Notes: generated by a model not told the origin, from the sequence alone. Positions 1 through 8,472 are shown, numbered from the stretch's first letter. The stretch: DNA of 64,000 nucleotides from Chitinophagaceae bacterium (GCA_018335935.1 JAGXRG010000012.1:186001-250000); one strand, 5' to 3'. Translations and numbers: made by a program.

Positions 1-2
1 GG

Positions 3-248
3 AATACAGTAACTGGAAATGTTTATGTTAATAATATTCAGTTACCATCTACCCCAGCCGACAAACAATATCAACTTTGGGCTTTAAAAGATGGCAAACC
101 TATAGATTTAGGTGTTTTTGATGTAAATACCAATTTACAAAACATGAAGAACGTTCAAGGGGCACAAGCTTTTGCTGTTACACTTGAGAAAAAAGGTGGA
201 AGTCCTACTCCAAATTTAGAAGAGCTTTACGCTATAGTAAATATTTAA
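3..248 (+). CDS. Anti-sigma factor, RskA-like C-terminal end (partial)
   Basis: The reading frame is open from the window edge to a TAA at 246-248 and gives the last 81 residues of a protein that begins upstream. The fragment contains QYQLWALKDGKPIDLGVFD, a short MKNVQGAQAFAVTLEKKGG stretch and a PTPNLEELYA end. This is the usual finish of the periplasmic RskA (anti-sigma-K) domain in Bacteroidota. Family members cross the inner membrane once and hold an ECF sigma factor, which is normally encoded just upstream, outside this window. The TPR lipoprotein gene follows after 16 bases, so they probably share a transcript. By position it may control the DUF4331/TonB/HupE genes that face it; that link is inference. 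Confidence 0.8.
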   Translation, partial: NTVTGNVYVNNIQLPSTPADKQYQLWALKDGKPIDLGVFDVNTNLQNMKNVQGAQAFAVTLEKKGGSPTPNLEELYAIVNI

Positions 249-264
249 TCTTAAATTTTTTATT

Positions 265-1560
265 TTGAAACATAGAATTATCGTACATGCTATGATAGTT
301 TTTGTCATGATTTCTTGTGGCAAAAAACAATCTTTAATTGAAAAATCTTTAATAGACTCTTCCATTGCTAATTATTCAAGAGATTTTAATAAAATCGCTA
401 AATTTTTAGAGAATGATTTAAATTTTTGGAAGAACAGAACTATTGGCCAACCTGCTGATATAGTTAACTCAGTAAAATATGCTGCATTATTAATAAGTAA
501 GTTTCAGATTACTGGAGATGTGAATTACATACATCAATCAGATAGTATTTTGTTCGAAGTTTCAAAAAATTATAATCATAAAGAATCTTCCATTTTTTCA
601 TCCTTAAGTAACCATTACATTTTACAACATCGATTTCATGAAGCTGATTCGTTGTTTAAAAAAGCAGATTCTTTAGGATTAAAAACTTACAATAAACTTA
701 GCCAAGCTTTTGACATTTATTTTGAGTTAGGGCTATTTCAATTAGCAGAAAAAAGTCTTCTTAAATTAAATCAAACCAACGATTTTGGCTATCAATTTAG
801 AATATCGAAGTTGATGCATTATAAAGGAGATTTAGATTCATCTATCAATGCAATGACAGCTGCAACACAATTGGTGAGTAAAAATGAAACTTTATTGCAA
901 AATGCTCAATCGAACCTTGCAGATTTGTATTTGCATGATAATGATGTTAAAAATGCATACTTCAATTACAAAGTATGCTTACAAAAAAATGCTTCAGATT
1001 TACATTCATTGATGGGATTGGGCTGGTTAGCCCTAGTGCATGATGGAAACGATTCTTTAGCGAAACACATTTTTGAATTTGCAGCTACAAAAACTTTATT
1101 ACCAGATCCTATTTTCAAATTAGTTTCTTGGGCTCAATTTAATAATGATACTATTAATGAATTACACTTTGCACAATTATTTGAGCAAAAAGCAGCTCAA
1201 AATATCTATGGCAATATGTACAACAAATATTTAATTCTGTTGTACACTCAAATTTTAAACAATCCTTTAAAAGCTGTTGAATTGGCAAGAAAAGAAATTA
1301 TAAATAGAGCAACACCACAAACTTATAGTTGGTTGGTTTATTCTTTGGCCTTTAACAAAGAATTTGATGAGGCCGATAAATTATACAAGGAATTTGTTGA
1401 AGGAAAACCACTTGAGGGTTTGGAACTGTATTATATGGGAAAATATATGTTGGCAAAAAATAAAATTTATAATGCTAAACAATATTTTAAAGAAGCAGCA
1501 AAAAATAAATACGATTTATCTCCAAGAATTATGGATGATATAAATAAGCTTTTGAATTAG
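265..1560 (+). CDS. TPR-repeat lipoprotein
   Basis: The 431-residue product opens with a short hydrophobic leader ending MISCGKK, a plausible lipobox with the modified Cys near residue 18. It is therefore probably an outer-membrane or periplasmic lipoprotein. The rest is helical with TPR-like pairs, for example ADLYLHDNDVKNAYFNYKVC and YMLAKNKIYNAKQYFKEAAK. No catalytic motif is visible. The start is a TTG; the next Met would cut into the signal peptide. It directly follows the anti-sigma fragment and converges with the HupE-like gene, leaving only three bases between the stop codons. TPR proteins recur beside DUF4331 genes, so a scaffold role for that system is a guess. Confidence 0.7.
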   Translation: MKHRIIVHAMIVFVMISCGKKQSLIEKSLIDSSIANYSRDFNKIAKFLENDLNFWKNRTIGQPADIVNSVKYAALLISKFQITGDVNYIHQSDSILFEVSKNYNHKESSIFSSLSNHYILQHRFHEADSLFKKADSLGLKTYNKLSQAFDIYFELGLFQLAEKSLLKLNQTNDFGYQFRISKLMHYKGDLDSSINAMTAATQLVSKNETLLQNAQSNLADLYLHDNDVKNAYFNYKVCLQKNASDLHSLMGLGWLALVHDGNDSLAKHIFEFAATKTLLPDPIFKLVSWAQFNNDTINELHFAQLFEQKAAQNIYGNMYNKYLILLYTQILNNPLKAVELARKEIINRATPQTYSWLVYSLAFNKEFDEADKLYKEFVEGKPLEGLELYYMGKYMLAKNKIYNAKQYFKEAAKNKYDLSPRIMDDINKLLN

Positions 1561-1563
1561 ATT

Positions 1564-2223
1564 TTATATTCTTTCAAATATCCAATAAATAGAAACCAGC
1601 CCTATTATAATAGATAATGGAATTACAATTCTTGATTTATAAAACCAAGCATTTCTTACCCACTTAATCAGAGTAAAATATAATGCTGCAATAACAGCAA
1701 TTTGTCCAAATTCTACTCCAACATTAAACATCAATAAAGAAGAAATAAATTTATTTTGTGGCAATCCTATATCTGAAAGTACTGCAGCAAAACCTAATCC
1801 ATGTATTAAACCAAAAACAAATACCACAGCTATTCTGCTGGGTTTTACTTTACTAGAAAAAATGTTTTCAATAGCAACATATAAAATTGAAATAGCAATA
1901 ATAACTTCTACAATTGCAGTTGGTGCTTTAATAATTTGAAACATACTTAAACCTAAGGTTATGGTATGAGCAATGGTAAAAGCAGTTGCTTGAATGAGTA
2001 TGTCTTTAAATTTTGGATTGATGATGAACAATGCAATAATGAATAAAATATGATCTAATCCTAAGGGAATAATATGTTGAAAGCCTAGTTGTAGAAACAA
2101 CAAAAGTGTATCTGTTGTTGACATCTGCTCAATATCCATAACAGTTGCATGAGCAAGCAAATTATTGGTTGCAGTAAAGAAAATTACAATAGATAATAAA
2201 AAATATTTTGCTTTAAATTGCAT
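1564..2223 (-). CDS. HupE/UreJ_2-type integral membrane protein
   Basis: About 219 residues with a signal-like first helix ending LLAHA and six to seven further membrane segments. Conserved polar positions lie inside helices: FQHIIPLGLDHILF, HTITLGLS and FGLIHGLGFA. These His/Asp motifs characterise HupE/UreJ proteins, which are linked to nickel or other metal permeation, although many members have no tested function. I chose the ATG at 2223 (MQFKAKYF). The frame extends to 2271, but the extra 16 residues look like an untranslated extension. It is the last gene of the leftward set, 72 bases after the TonB-dependent receptor, which suggests outer- and inner-membrane steps for one cargo. Confidence 0.75.
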   Translation of the reverse strand: MQFKAKYFLLSIVIFFTATNNLLAHATVMDIEQMSTTDTLLLFLQLGFQHIIPLGLDHILFIIALFIINPKFKDILIQATAFTIAHTITLGLSMFQIIKAPTAIVEVIIAISILYVAIENIFSSKVKPSRIAVVFVFGLIHGLGFAAVLSDIGLPQNKFISSLLMFNVGVEFGQIAVIAALYFTLIKWVRNAWFYKSRIVIPLSIIIGLVSIYWIFERI

Positions 2224-2295
2224 AGTTAAAAATAAAGAAATTAAAAAAATAGCCCTTGATATTTCTATCAAAGACTACTCATAAAAAACCCAAAA

Positions 2296-4533
2296 CTAAA
2301 AGTTATAGGATATTTTAAATTTTAAAAAACGAGGATTCCCAGGTGTAAAATTTAATTCTGTAATAGGCAATTGTTCATTTTGCAAACGAGAAGTTGTAGC
2401 AAATTGTGCCTCATTCCACTGGCTATTAAAAATGTTTTCAACAATTAATCCCAATTCAAATTTCGATGTAGTATAAGCTATAGAAGCATCTACTAAAAAA
2501 TACCCTTTGGCAATGATACTTTTATCTTCATTGGCTGATCTATTGGCTATTGTTCTGTAATGTAATCCTGCATTAAAGCCTTTTAATTTTTTATATTGCA
2601 AACTTCCACTAGCAGTAAATGTAGGTGCAAGAGGAATAAAATTTTCTCCTTCTTTTTCATCTAGAGCTCTTGAATAAGCATAGTTGAAATTATTATTGAA
2701 AAAGATATTTTTACTAATTTGATACCTTGTAATAAGGTCAATTCCTCTTCTGGTAGATCTACCACTTGGTTCAACAACACCTTCATCACCCACATAAACA
2801 AATTCTTGTGCTGAATGTAAATACCAAAGGGCAACGTTTACATATAAATTTGGAATTGGTTTTATTACAAAACCTAAATCAACTCCATATGCTGCTGGCA
2901 ATATTTCTTTACCATTGTTTGCTGTAACCACTCTGGTATCATTAGAGTGAAATCCCTTACCCAATTTTAAATAAGTTTGAAGTGTTGGGTTAAAAGTGTA
3001 TTGCAAATTAAATTTAGGACTAAAAATGGCTTTTGATAGTTCAGGTAATTGTTCTGCTTTTTCTAATTTATTAAAGTAATTAAAATTAAAATAATCAACC
3101 CTTACTCCTACACCAATTGACAATTTATTTAGTTGTATTTGATGACTGGTATAAGCATAAGAATTTAATTCTTTGATATCACCTTGTTGTACATAGTTCA
3201 GAAAATTTCTTCTCACTACTTTTGATAAATTATTATCTTTTATATCATCATATCTAAATCCAACACTATATTCAGATACAAAAGGATAAATATTTTTAAA
3301 ATAATTTTTAGTAGAATATTTTGAATTGTAACCTACAATATTTCTATTTTCAGATTGTTGAATAGCATCTCCATTAATGGTATCATTCAAAAAGAATGTA
3401 AAATTAGAGTATAAATTAAATTTATATTTTGTGTAATAAAACTGGTGATTTAAACTCTGATTTTTTTTAAAATATTGAGTAGCTATTACATTAAAATTAT
3501 AACGTTCTGTATTGCCTCCTTCTGTAGGATCTAAAGATCCAAAACGATCAATCATTCCACTTTCAATAACTCTAGCTGGTAATTGACCTGATGCATTCCA
3601 TTTACTTTTAAATACAGATGCTGAAATACTTAAATTGGTATTTTTTGAGATTGCTGTACTGTATTTTGAAAATATATTAAATCTATTAAGCTGTTGTGGC
3701 TGTATAGTTGGCCCATCGAAATAATAAAACTCCCCAGCTATATATGCATTACTTGAATGTTTAGTTTTATTCAGAATATCTATCATAGCTACTGTTCTAG
3801 AAGTATTAAATCCTCCAAATTCTGTTTGAATAAAACTTTTACTAATGGCTTGATGTGTTGAAAAAGCTACATATCCTGCTGTATTTAAATTGCCTTGATT
3901 GGCGTAATAGGGTCCAGTTCCAAAATCAATATTATTCACTGTTTCAGGAATAATAAAATGGGCATCTGCATAACCTTGACCATGAGCATGACTTACCATA
4001 TTAACTGGCATTCCATCTACTGTAATGTTAATATCAGTTCCATGATCAATATCGAAACCTCTTAAAAATATTTGTTCTGCTTTTCCTCCTCCTGCATGTT
4101 GTGCAATAAATAATCCTGGTACAATTCTTAACAACTCCTGTGAGTTTACAACTGGTTTTAATTTTAAATCAACTTTTGCAAGGGTATTGTATTTACTAAA
4201 ATTAGATGAGCTAACGATTACTTCAGTTAAGCTTACAGCTTTGGGTTCTAGAGCAATTATGGTTTCTTGATGAGCTAAAATTTCAACAATCTTTTTCTCA
4301 TAACCTATTGATGAAATTTCAATAGAATCTTTTTCTTGCTTTGATGATAAAACAAAAACTCCTCTTTCATCACTTAGTAATTTTTCTTCTTTAAAATTAG
4401 AATAAAAAGAAATGAGTGCTGATTCTATAGGTAGATTTGTTTTTGAATCAATAATTTTTCCTTTAATATCAAATTGTGAAAAGCATTTTAAAGAAAAAAA
4501 CAAAATAAATATTAATAGTAAGTTTTGTTTCAT
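2296..4533 (-). CDS. TonB-dependent receptor with carboxypeptidase-regulatory-like domain
   Basis: A 745-residue outer-membrane receptor. A signal peptide ends near LKCFSQ. A regulatory-like beta-sandwich follows at roughly residues 21-105, then a plug at about 125-235 containing LRGFDIDHGTDINITVDG. The remainder is a 22-strand-type barrel that ends in a terminal Phe (FKISYNF). The plug carries a His-rich stretch, VSHAHGQGYADAHF, that could contact a metal or metal complex. It lies downstream of the DUF4331-type pair, with a terminator-like hairpin between, and upstream of the HupE-like gene. Substrate is unknown; metal uptake is suggested only by the histidines and by HupE. It lacks a SusD partner, so polysaccharide uptake is unlikely. 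Confidence 0.85.
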   Translation of the reverse strand: MKQNLLLIFILFFSLKCFSQFDIKGKIIDSKTNLPIESALISFYSNFKEEKLLSDERGVFVLSSKQEKDSIEISSIGYEKKIVEILAHQETIIALEPKAVSLTEVIVSSSNFSKYNTLAKVDLKLKPVVNSQELLRIVPGLFIAQHAGGGKAEQIFLRGFDIDHGTDINITVDGMPVNMVSHAHGQGYADAHFIIPETVNNIDFGTGPYYANQGNLNTAGYVAFSTHQAISKSFIQTEFGGFNTSRTVAMIDILNKTKHSSNAYIAGEFYYFDGPTIQPQQLNRFNIFSKYSTAISKNTNLSISASVFKSKWNASGQLPARVIESGMIDRFGSLDPTEGGNTERYNFNVIATQYFKKNQSLNHQFYYTKYKFNLYSNFTFFLNDTINGDAIQQSENRNIVGYNSKYSTKNYFKNIYPFVSEYSVGFRYDDIKDNNLSKVVRRNFLNYVQQGDIKELNSYAYTSHQIQLNKLSIGVGVRVDYFNFNYFNKLEKAEQLPELSKAIFSPKFNLQYTFNPTLQTYLKLGKGFHSNDTRVVTANNGKEILPAAYGVDLGFVIKPIPNLYVNVALWYLHSAQEFVYVGDEGVVEPSGRSTRRGIDLITRYQISKNIFFNNNFNYAYSRALDEKEGENFIPLAPTFTASGSLQYKKLKGFNAGLHYRTIANRSANEDKSIIAKGYFLVDASIAYTTSKFELGLIVENIFNSQWNEAQFATTSRLQNEQLPITELNFTPGNPRFLKFKISYNF

Positions 4534-4544
4534 AATAGTTTAAT

Positions 4545-4587
4545 TAAAAAAGTCATTAAAGCCATTTTATAATGACTTTAATGACTT
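4545..4587 (-). terminator. Internal hairpin with U-tract between DUF4331 C-part and TonB receptor
   Basis: A perfect 12-bp inverted repeat (4550-4561 with 4576-4587, arms aagtcattaaag / ctttaatgactt) surrounds a 14-base loop. On the minus strand it is followed by a run of six T. It sits in the 64-base gap between two genes pointing the same way. It could reduce read-through from the DUF4331 pair into the receptor gene. Confidence 0.6.
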
Positions 4588-4597
4588 CAATCAACAA

Positions 4598-5122
4598 TTA
4601 CCAAGGTGAAGCTAAATATGGAAATGAAGCTAAAAATGGTTTGTCGTTAGCATTTACATGATCATTTGTTAATCCTGGATTGCTTGTACCATTAGGTCCT
4701 CCAAAAATTAATAACAATTCAACATTAATTACATCATCGTTTAAAGTTCTACCTGTTAATACATTTGTACCATCAAAGAAAGTTGTAGTACCAGTAGTTG
4801 AAACATTTAATACATCTGTTACTAAAACTCCAGTAAAAGCATCAGCATTTAATCCCAAAGCATTTGTTGTATATCCTGGATTTAATGCTAATAAACGATT
4901 TTTGAATTTACTAGTGTATAATGATGACATACGACTAGGAATGGTTGTGTTAAATGAATCTTTTGCTGCATCATTAACAAATACTGTATTAATGGCTGGG
5001 CGACCCATTTGATCTTGTTGTTGATAGTAAACAGTTGCTGGTGTTGCATCATCTTTTTTACATGCTATAGCAACTGTGCTTAGTGTAATGATGAATAAAG
5101 TTGCTTTTATAATATTTTTCAT
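4598..5122 (-). CDS. DUF4331-type lipoprotein (C-terminal half of the family)
   Basis: A 174-residue protein with a lipoprotein signal (STVAIACKKD, Cys at about residue 21). The mature part matches what I know of the C-terminal half of DUF4331 proteins: QQDQMGRPAINTVFVND, a KDSFN segment, RTLNDDVINVELLLIFGG and the ending NDKPFLASFPYLASPW. Typical family members hold both halves in one chain of about 450 residues. Here the N-terminal half is a separate gene 27 bases upstream. The separate lipobox argues that this is a genuine two-protein form and not a frameshift. Function of the family is not established. Confidence 0.7.
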   Translation of the reverse strand: MKNIIKATLFIITLSTVAIACKKDDATPATVYYQQQDQMGRPAINTVFVNDAAKDSFNTTIPSRMSSLYTSKFKNRLLALNPGYTTNALGLNADAFTGVLVTDVLNVSTTGTTTFFDGTNVLTGRTLNDDVINVELLLIFGGPNGTSNPGLTNDHVNANDKPFLASFPYLASPW

Positions 5123-5149
5123 TTGTATAATTTTTTTTGATTTTAATAA

Positions 5150-5821
5150 TTAGATTTTCTTTTTGGTCTCTAACCAAACATTAACTTTTCCTGAACTGGC
5201 ATTTAGCATTGACTTTGGAACTTCAACAACAACACTTAATACATTAGTACCAGCAAAAGTGTCTGTACCAGGATTGTTAAAGCCTGTAGCTTGTCCAGCT
5301 AATATTTTTTTGTACTGACCTAAATCGAAGAAGAATGGATCATCTCTTGGGCCAGCAAAAACCTTAACACCTGTGGTTCCTGTTCCAATTTGAGGTGAGG
5401 AAGATGATGCATAGGCTGTTACTGCAACTTCAGCAGTTACGCTTCCTTCTAGTTTACTTCTAGTTCCTGATTCACTAGGACTAATTGGTCCATAAACCAA
5501 CATTTTGTTAGATGCTGCATCATACCTACACTGAATTACTAAATCTTCAACATTATCAGCATTGTTATCAATGTTGAATTCTAATAAAGTGTTTTCGTCA
5601 AATCTGGCTGCTGCAGCAGCAGATGGACTTAATAAACCTTGGCTGTTAGCAACAAAAACCATATTTCCTGTACTTTGACCCTGAAATACATACAAATCAG
5701 TAATGTCTGTAGGTTGGCTGGTTACTGTTGGAGAATCAATGTGGTCGGCTGCAAAAACGATTCCTGCAATGGCGATTCCAATAATTACTGTAGTCAGTAG
5801 TTGGATTTTTTTTCTTTTCAT
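5150..5821 (-). CDS. DUF4331-type secreted protein (N-terminal half of the family)
   Basis: A 223-residue protein with a Sec signal peptide (cleavage expected near GIVFA) and a mature start ADHIDSP, the counterpart of the near-N-terminal SHREAP/DHxDAP motif of DUF4331. Other family marks are DITDLYVFQG, VFAGPRDDPFFFDLGQ and NVLSVVVEVPKS. It stops after NVWLETKKK, where full-length members continue into the segment encoded by the next gene. It is first in the leftward set and is preceded by a 212-base spacer shared with the divergent MuiA-like gene. The conserved His/Asp at the mature N-terminus may bind metal; that is inference. Confidence 0.75.
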   Translation of the reverse strand: MKRKKIQLLTTVIIGIAIAGIVFAADHIDSPTVTSQPTDITDLYVFQGQSTGNMVFVANSQGLLSPSAAAAARFDENTLLEFNIDNNADNVEDLVIQCRYDAASNKMLVYGPISPSESGTRSKLEGSVTAEVAVTAYASSSSPQIGTGTTGVKVFAGPRDDPFFFDLGQYKKILAGQATGFNNPGTDTFAGTNVLSVVVEVPKSMLNASSGKVNVWLETKKKI

Positions 5822-6033
5822 TTTTTTGAGTTTTTATGTGTGATTTAAATAATGCTTTGTTAGCAATACTTATATCTACGCATACAAAAGATGTTTGGAT
5901 TTCAAAATGAAAAAAAAATATAAAATTTATTTTATTAGTTATGATAAGCAGGATTAAAAATGGTATTAACATACTTTTATAGCATCATGTTATGTAAACT
6001 ATAAACTCAACAACTCTCAATAAAAATTACTTT

Positions 6034-7836
6034 ATGAAAAAAATATTATTCAGCTATTGTTTACTGATTTCTATAACTAGCTTTTGTGCTGATGAAAAAA
6101 ACACAGTTCATGCAAATCTTAAATCAGCTACTGTTTTTAAAAATGGAGCAGAACTTACCCATACTGCTAGCTCAAACTTAAAACAAGGCATGAGTGAATT
6201 GGTGATAGAAAATATTGCCAATCAAATCGATATTAATAGTATTCAAATTAAAACAGCCAATGCTGTTACTTTAATGGGAATTGAGTTTAGTAATAATTAT
6301 TTAGCACCAACAGAAAAATCGCCAAGAATTAAAATGTTGGAAGATTCTATTCAAAAACTACAAGCAGAGAGAGACAAATTATATACAGCAACAGAAACCA
6401 ATAACGAATTGTTTCAAGTATTAAAATCTAATAGAGATTTAAAAGGCACTCAAACTGGTATGAGTGTAACTGAATTAGCTAAGTTGATGGACTACTATAA
6501 AACTAAAATGCAAGAATTGCAAGAAACTAAAAGTTCACTTACAGAGAAAATGAAAAAGATAGATGAACAAAAAGCAAAATTGCAAAATCAAATCAATGAA
6601 GAAAACAGCAAAAACACATCACAAGCTGGTAGATTAATTTTACAACTTTCAGTTGCCATATTAGGCAAATACGATTTCACCATTTCTTATATTGCCAATA
6701 ATGCTTATTGGACTCCTTATTATGATGTTAGAGTAGATGATATAAAATCTCCTTTAAAACTCATCACCAAAGCAAAAATTACTCAAACCACTGGAATAGA
6801 TTGGAAACAAGTAAAACTTTCACTCTCAACTTCTCTCCCATCTCAATGGGGTAATGCACCAATTTTAAATGCTTGGTATTTGGCTTATGTGAATCCTGTT
6901 TATGCTTTACAAGGCAGAGTTGCAGGACTAGCTATGAATAGTATACAACAAGGTTATTTAGAAAAAAGTTCACAAAAAGCAGAAAGTTCTTCGATTAGAA
7001 TAAGAGGCACTGCTTCTATAAATGGTAACAATGAACCATTATACATAGTTAATGGTGCAGAAATGAGCAAGTCGGAATTCAATAAAATCTCTTCTTCAGA
7101 TATTAAATCTGTAAATGTTTTAAAAGATGCAAATGCAACTTCTTTGTATGGTTCTCGTGGAATAAATGGCGTAATTGTAGTTACTTTAAAAGAGGGAATG
7201 GATGATTATGTTACGGTTACAGATAATACTTTAAACCTTGCATTTGATATTGATTTACCTTACGATGTGCCAACAAATGGCAAAGCACAAACTGCAACAA
7301 TTGCAAGCAATGAAATTGCTGCAAGCTATAAACACTATGCTGTGCCTAAATTAGATAATGATGTTTATTTATTAGCAGAAATTCCTGAATGGGAAAAACT
7401 CAACTTAATGCCGGCTGAAGCTAATATTATATTCGAAGGTACTTATGTTGGTAAATCATTTATTGATCCTAACAACACAACAGATACTTTAAACTTTACT
7501 TTAGGTAGAGATAAAAGAGTGGTTGTAAAAAGAAATAAACTCACCGATTATAGTAGTGTTAAATTTTGGGGAAGCAATAAACTACAACAATTCACTTATG
7601 AAATAACAATAAGAAATACTAAAAAAGAAGCCATCAACCTTTTACTAAAAGATCAATTCCCTTTAACCACAAATAAAGAAATAGAAGTAGAATTAATCAG
7701 TAATGGAGGTGCTGAAGTAAATAACGATTTAGGCATTTTAAATTGGCAATTAAATCTTGTGCCTGGAGAAACTAAAAAAATCAGATTCTCATATTCTTCT
7801 AAATATCCAAAGGATAAACAGATAAATATCAACTAA
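6034..7836 (+). CDS. MuiA-like DUF4140/DUF4139 protein with a SusC-plug-like insert
   Basis: A 600-residue exported protein (signal ends ITSFCA). Residues about 25-120 match the N-terminal DUF4140 module. A coiled-coil segment covers about 95-190 (LQAERDKLYTATETNNELFQ). A beta-rich DUF4139 domain runs to the end (YIANNAYWTPYYDVRVDD, WEKLNLMPAEANIIFEGTY). The family includes proteins called mucoidy inhibitor A, of uncertain mechanism. Residues about 290-388 interrupt DUF4139 and read like a TonB-receptor plug of the SusC/RagA type: LQGRVAGL, IRIRGTASINGNNEPLYIVNG, SVNVLKDANATSLYGSRG and INGVIVVTLKEG. There is no barrel. A bidirectional terminator follows directly. Confidence 0.8.
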   Translation: MKKILFSYCLLISITSFCADEKNTVHANLKSATVFKNGAELTHTASSNLKQGMSELVIENIANQIDINSIQIKTANAVTLMGIEFSNNYLAPTEKSPRIKMLEDSIQKLQAERDKLYTATETNNELFQVLKSNRDLKGTQTGMSVTELAKLMDYYKTKMQELQETKSSLTEKMKKIDEQKAKLQNQINEENSKNTSQAGRLILQLSVAILGKYDFTISYIANNAYWTPYYDVRVDDIKSPLKLITKAKITQTTGIDWKQVKLSLSTSLPSQWGNAPILNAWYLAYVNPVYALQGRVAGLAMNSIQQGYLEKSSQKAESSSIRIRGTASINGNNEPLYIVNGAEMSKSEFNKISSSDIKSVNVLKDANATSLYGSRGINGVIVVTLKEGMDDYVTVTDNTLNLAFDIDLPYDVPTNGKAQTATIASNEIAASYKHYAVPKLDNDVYLLAEIPEWEKLNLMPAEANIIFEGTYVGKSFIDPNNTTDTLNFTLGRDKRVVVKRNKLTDYSSVKFWGSNKLQQFTYEITIRNTKKEAINLLLKDQFPLTTNKEIEVELISNGGAEVNNDLGILNWQLNLVPGETKKIRFSYSSKYPKDKQININ

Positions 7837-7842
7837 AATTAA

Positions 7843-7876
7843 AGATGCCTCAACAAATGTTGAGGCATCTTTTTAT
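7843..7876. terminator. Bidirectional terminator between the MuiA-like gene and the Lrp-type regulator
   Basis: A 13-bp perfect stem (7843-7855 with 7858-7870, agatgcctcaaca / tgttgaggcatct) has a two-base loop and is followed by five T on the plus strand. A-rich bases precede it, serving the minus strand. It separates two convergent genes and overlaps the end of the regulator gene. Confidence 0.8.
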
Positions 7877-8325
7877 CGCAACAAACCCAAATCTGGTTGG
7901 GCATATTTATATACTTTAAAATAAATTGTAGTCTTGGTTTGGTTCACTCCTTCAATCTTTGAAATCTCATTAATAAATTGTACTAAATGGTCATTATCTC
8001 TACACATTACATCAACTTCTAAATCGTAATCCCCACTTGTCATTGCTAAAAAACTAACTTCTTTTAATGTAGCTATTTTCTTTGCAACTTTTTCTTTTAA
8101 CGTTGCAGGTCTTACATACACAGCTATATGAGCATAACTTCTAAACCCAACTTTATCAGGATCAACTCTACCAATAATACTTACAGTGCCATCTTCAATC
8201 AATTTGTTTACACGAGTTCTAATGGTTCCAACAGATACTTTTAATTTTTCTGCCATTACAGTAAAACTCATTCTTCCATCTTGCTCTAAACAAGATAATA
8301 CTGAAAAATCTAAATCATCTAACAT
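7873..8325 (-). CDS. Lrp/AsnC-family transcriptional regulator
   Basis: A 150-residue protein with the standard two-part layout. A winged helix-turn-helix occupies residues about 1-60 (MAEKLKVSVGTIRTRVNKL), followed by a RAM/AsnC ligand-binding beta-alpha-beta domain (AHIAVYVRPATLKEKVA, FLAMTSGDYDLEVDVMC). It is transcribed away from mmsA across a 184-base shared region and lies at the edge of the pyrimidine-degradation genes. It is therefore the likely regulator of that locus, perhaps sensing beta-alanine or a related amino acid; both points are inference. The region just upstream of its start matches, as an inverted repeat, the region just upstream of the aminotransferase gene. Confidence 0.85.
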   Translation of the reverse strand: MLDDLDFSVLSCLEQDGRMSFTVMAEKLKVSVGTIRTRVNKLIEDGTVSIIGRVDPDKVGFRSYAHIAVYVRPATLKEKVAKKIATLKEVSFLAMTSGDYDLEVDVMCRDNDHLVQFINEISKIEGVNQTKTTIYFKVYKYAQPDLGLLR

Positions 8326-8335
8326 AAAATATTTT

Positions 8336-8396
8336 AATTTTTATGAACCCAGCTTTTAAAATACTATTGAACTTTACTTGCGTCGCACTCTTCAAC
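8336..8396 (-). repeat. Left arm of a ~61-bp inverted repeat upstream of the Lrp-type gene
   Basis: Read on the minus strand from 8396, this segment begins gttgaagagtgcgacgcaa. It matches 10573-10633 on the plus strand at about 52 of 61 positions by eye, including a perfect first 19 bases. Each arm ends just before a start codon (8325 minus, 10639 plus). It could be a shared promoter/operator leader or a repeat element end. Confidence 0.75.
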
Positions 8397-8442
8397 GACA
8401 TGTCAATATTCAACTACAAAAAATAAAATTATTGATTTTATT

Positions 8443-8472
8443 TTGAATACTACTGCAAATTTTATAATTTTC
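8443..8472 (+). promoter_or_regulatory. Candidate mmsA promoter
   Basis: A TTG at 8443-8445 is followed after 19 bases by TAATTTTC at 8465-8472. This is one base off the Bacteroidota -33/-7 pattern TTG...TAnnTTTG. The predicted transcript start lies about 30 bases before the mmsA ATG. Confidence 0.4.

Noticed and set aside
4598-5821. The two DUF4331-type frames as one gene broken by a frameshift
   Set aside because: The downstream part has its own start, hydrophobic signal and lipobox Cys, and a 27-base gap; a frameshift would not create these.
5736-5972. A 78-residue frame upstream of the DUF4331 N-part
   Set aside because: It overlaps the signal-peptide coding region in another frame and resembles no protein family; the spacer is more likely promoter DNA.
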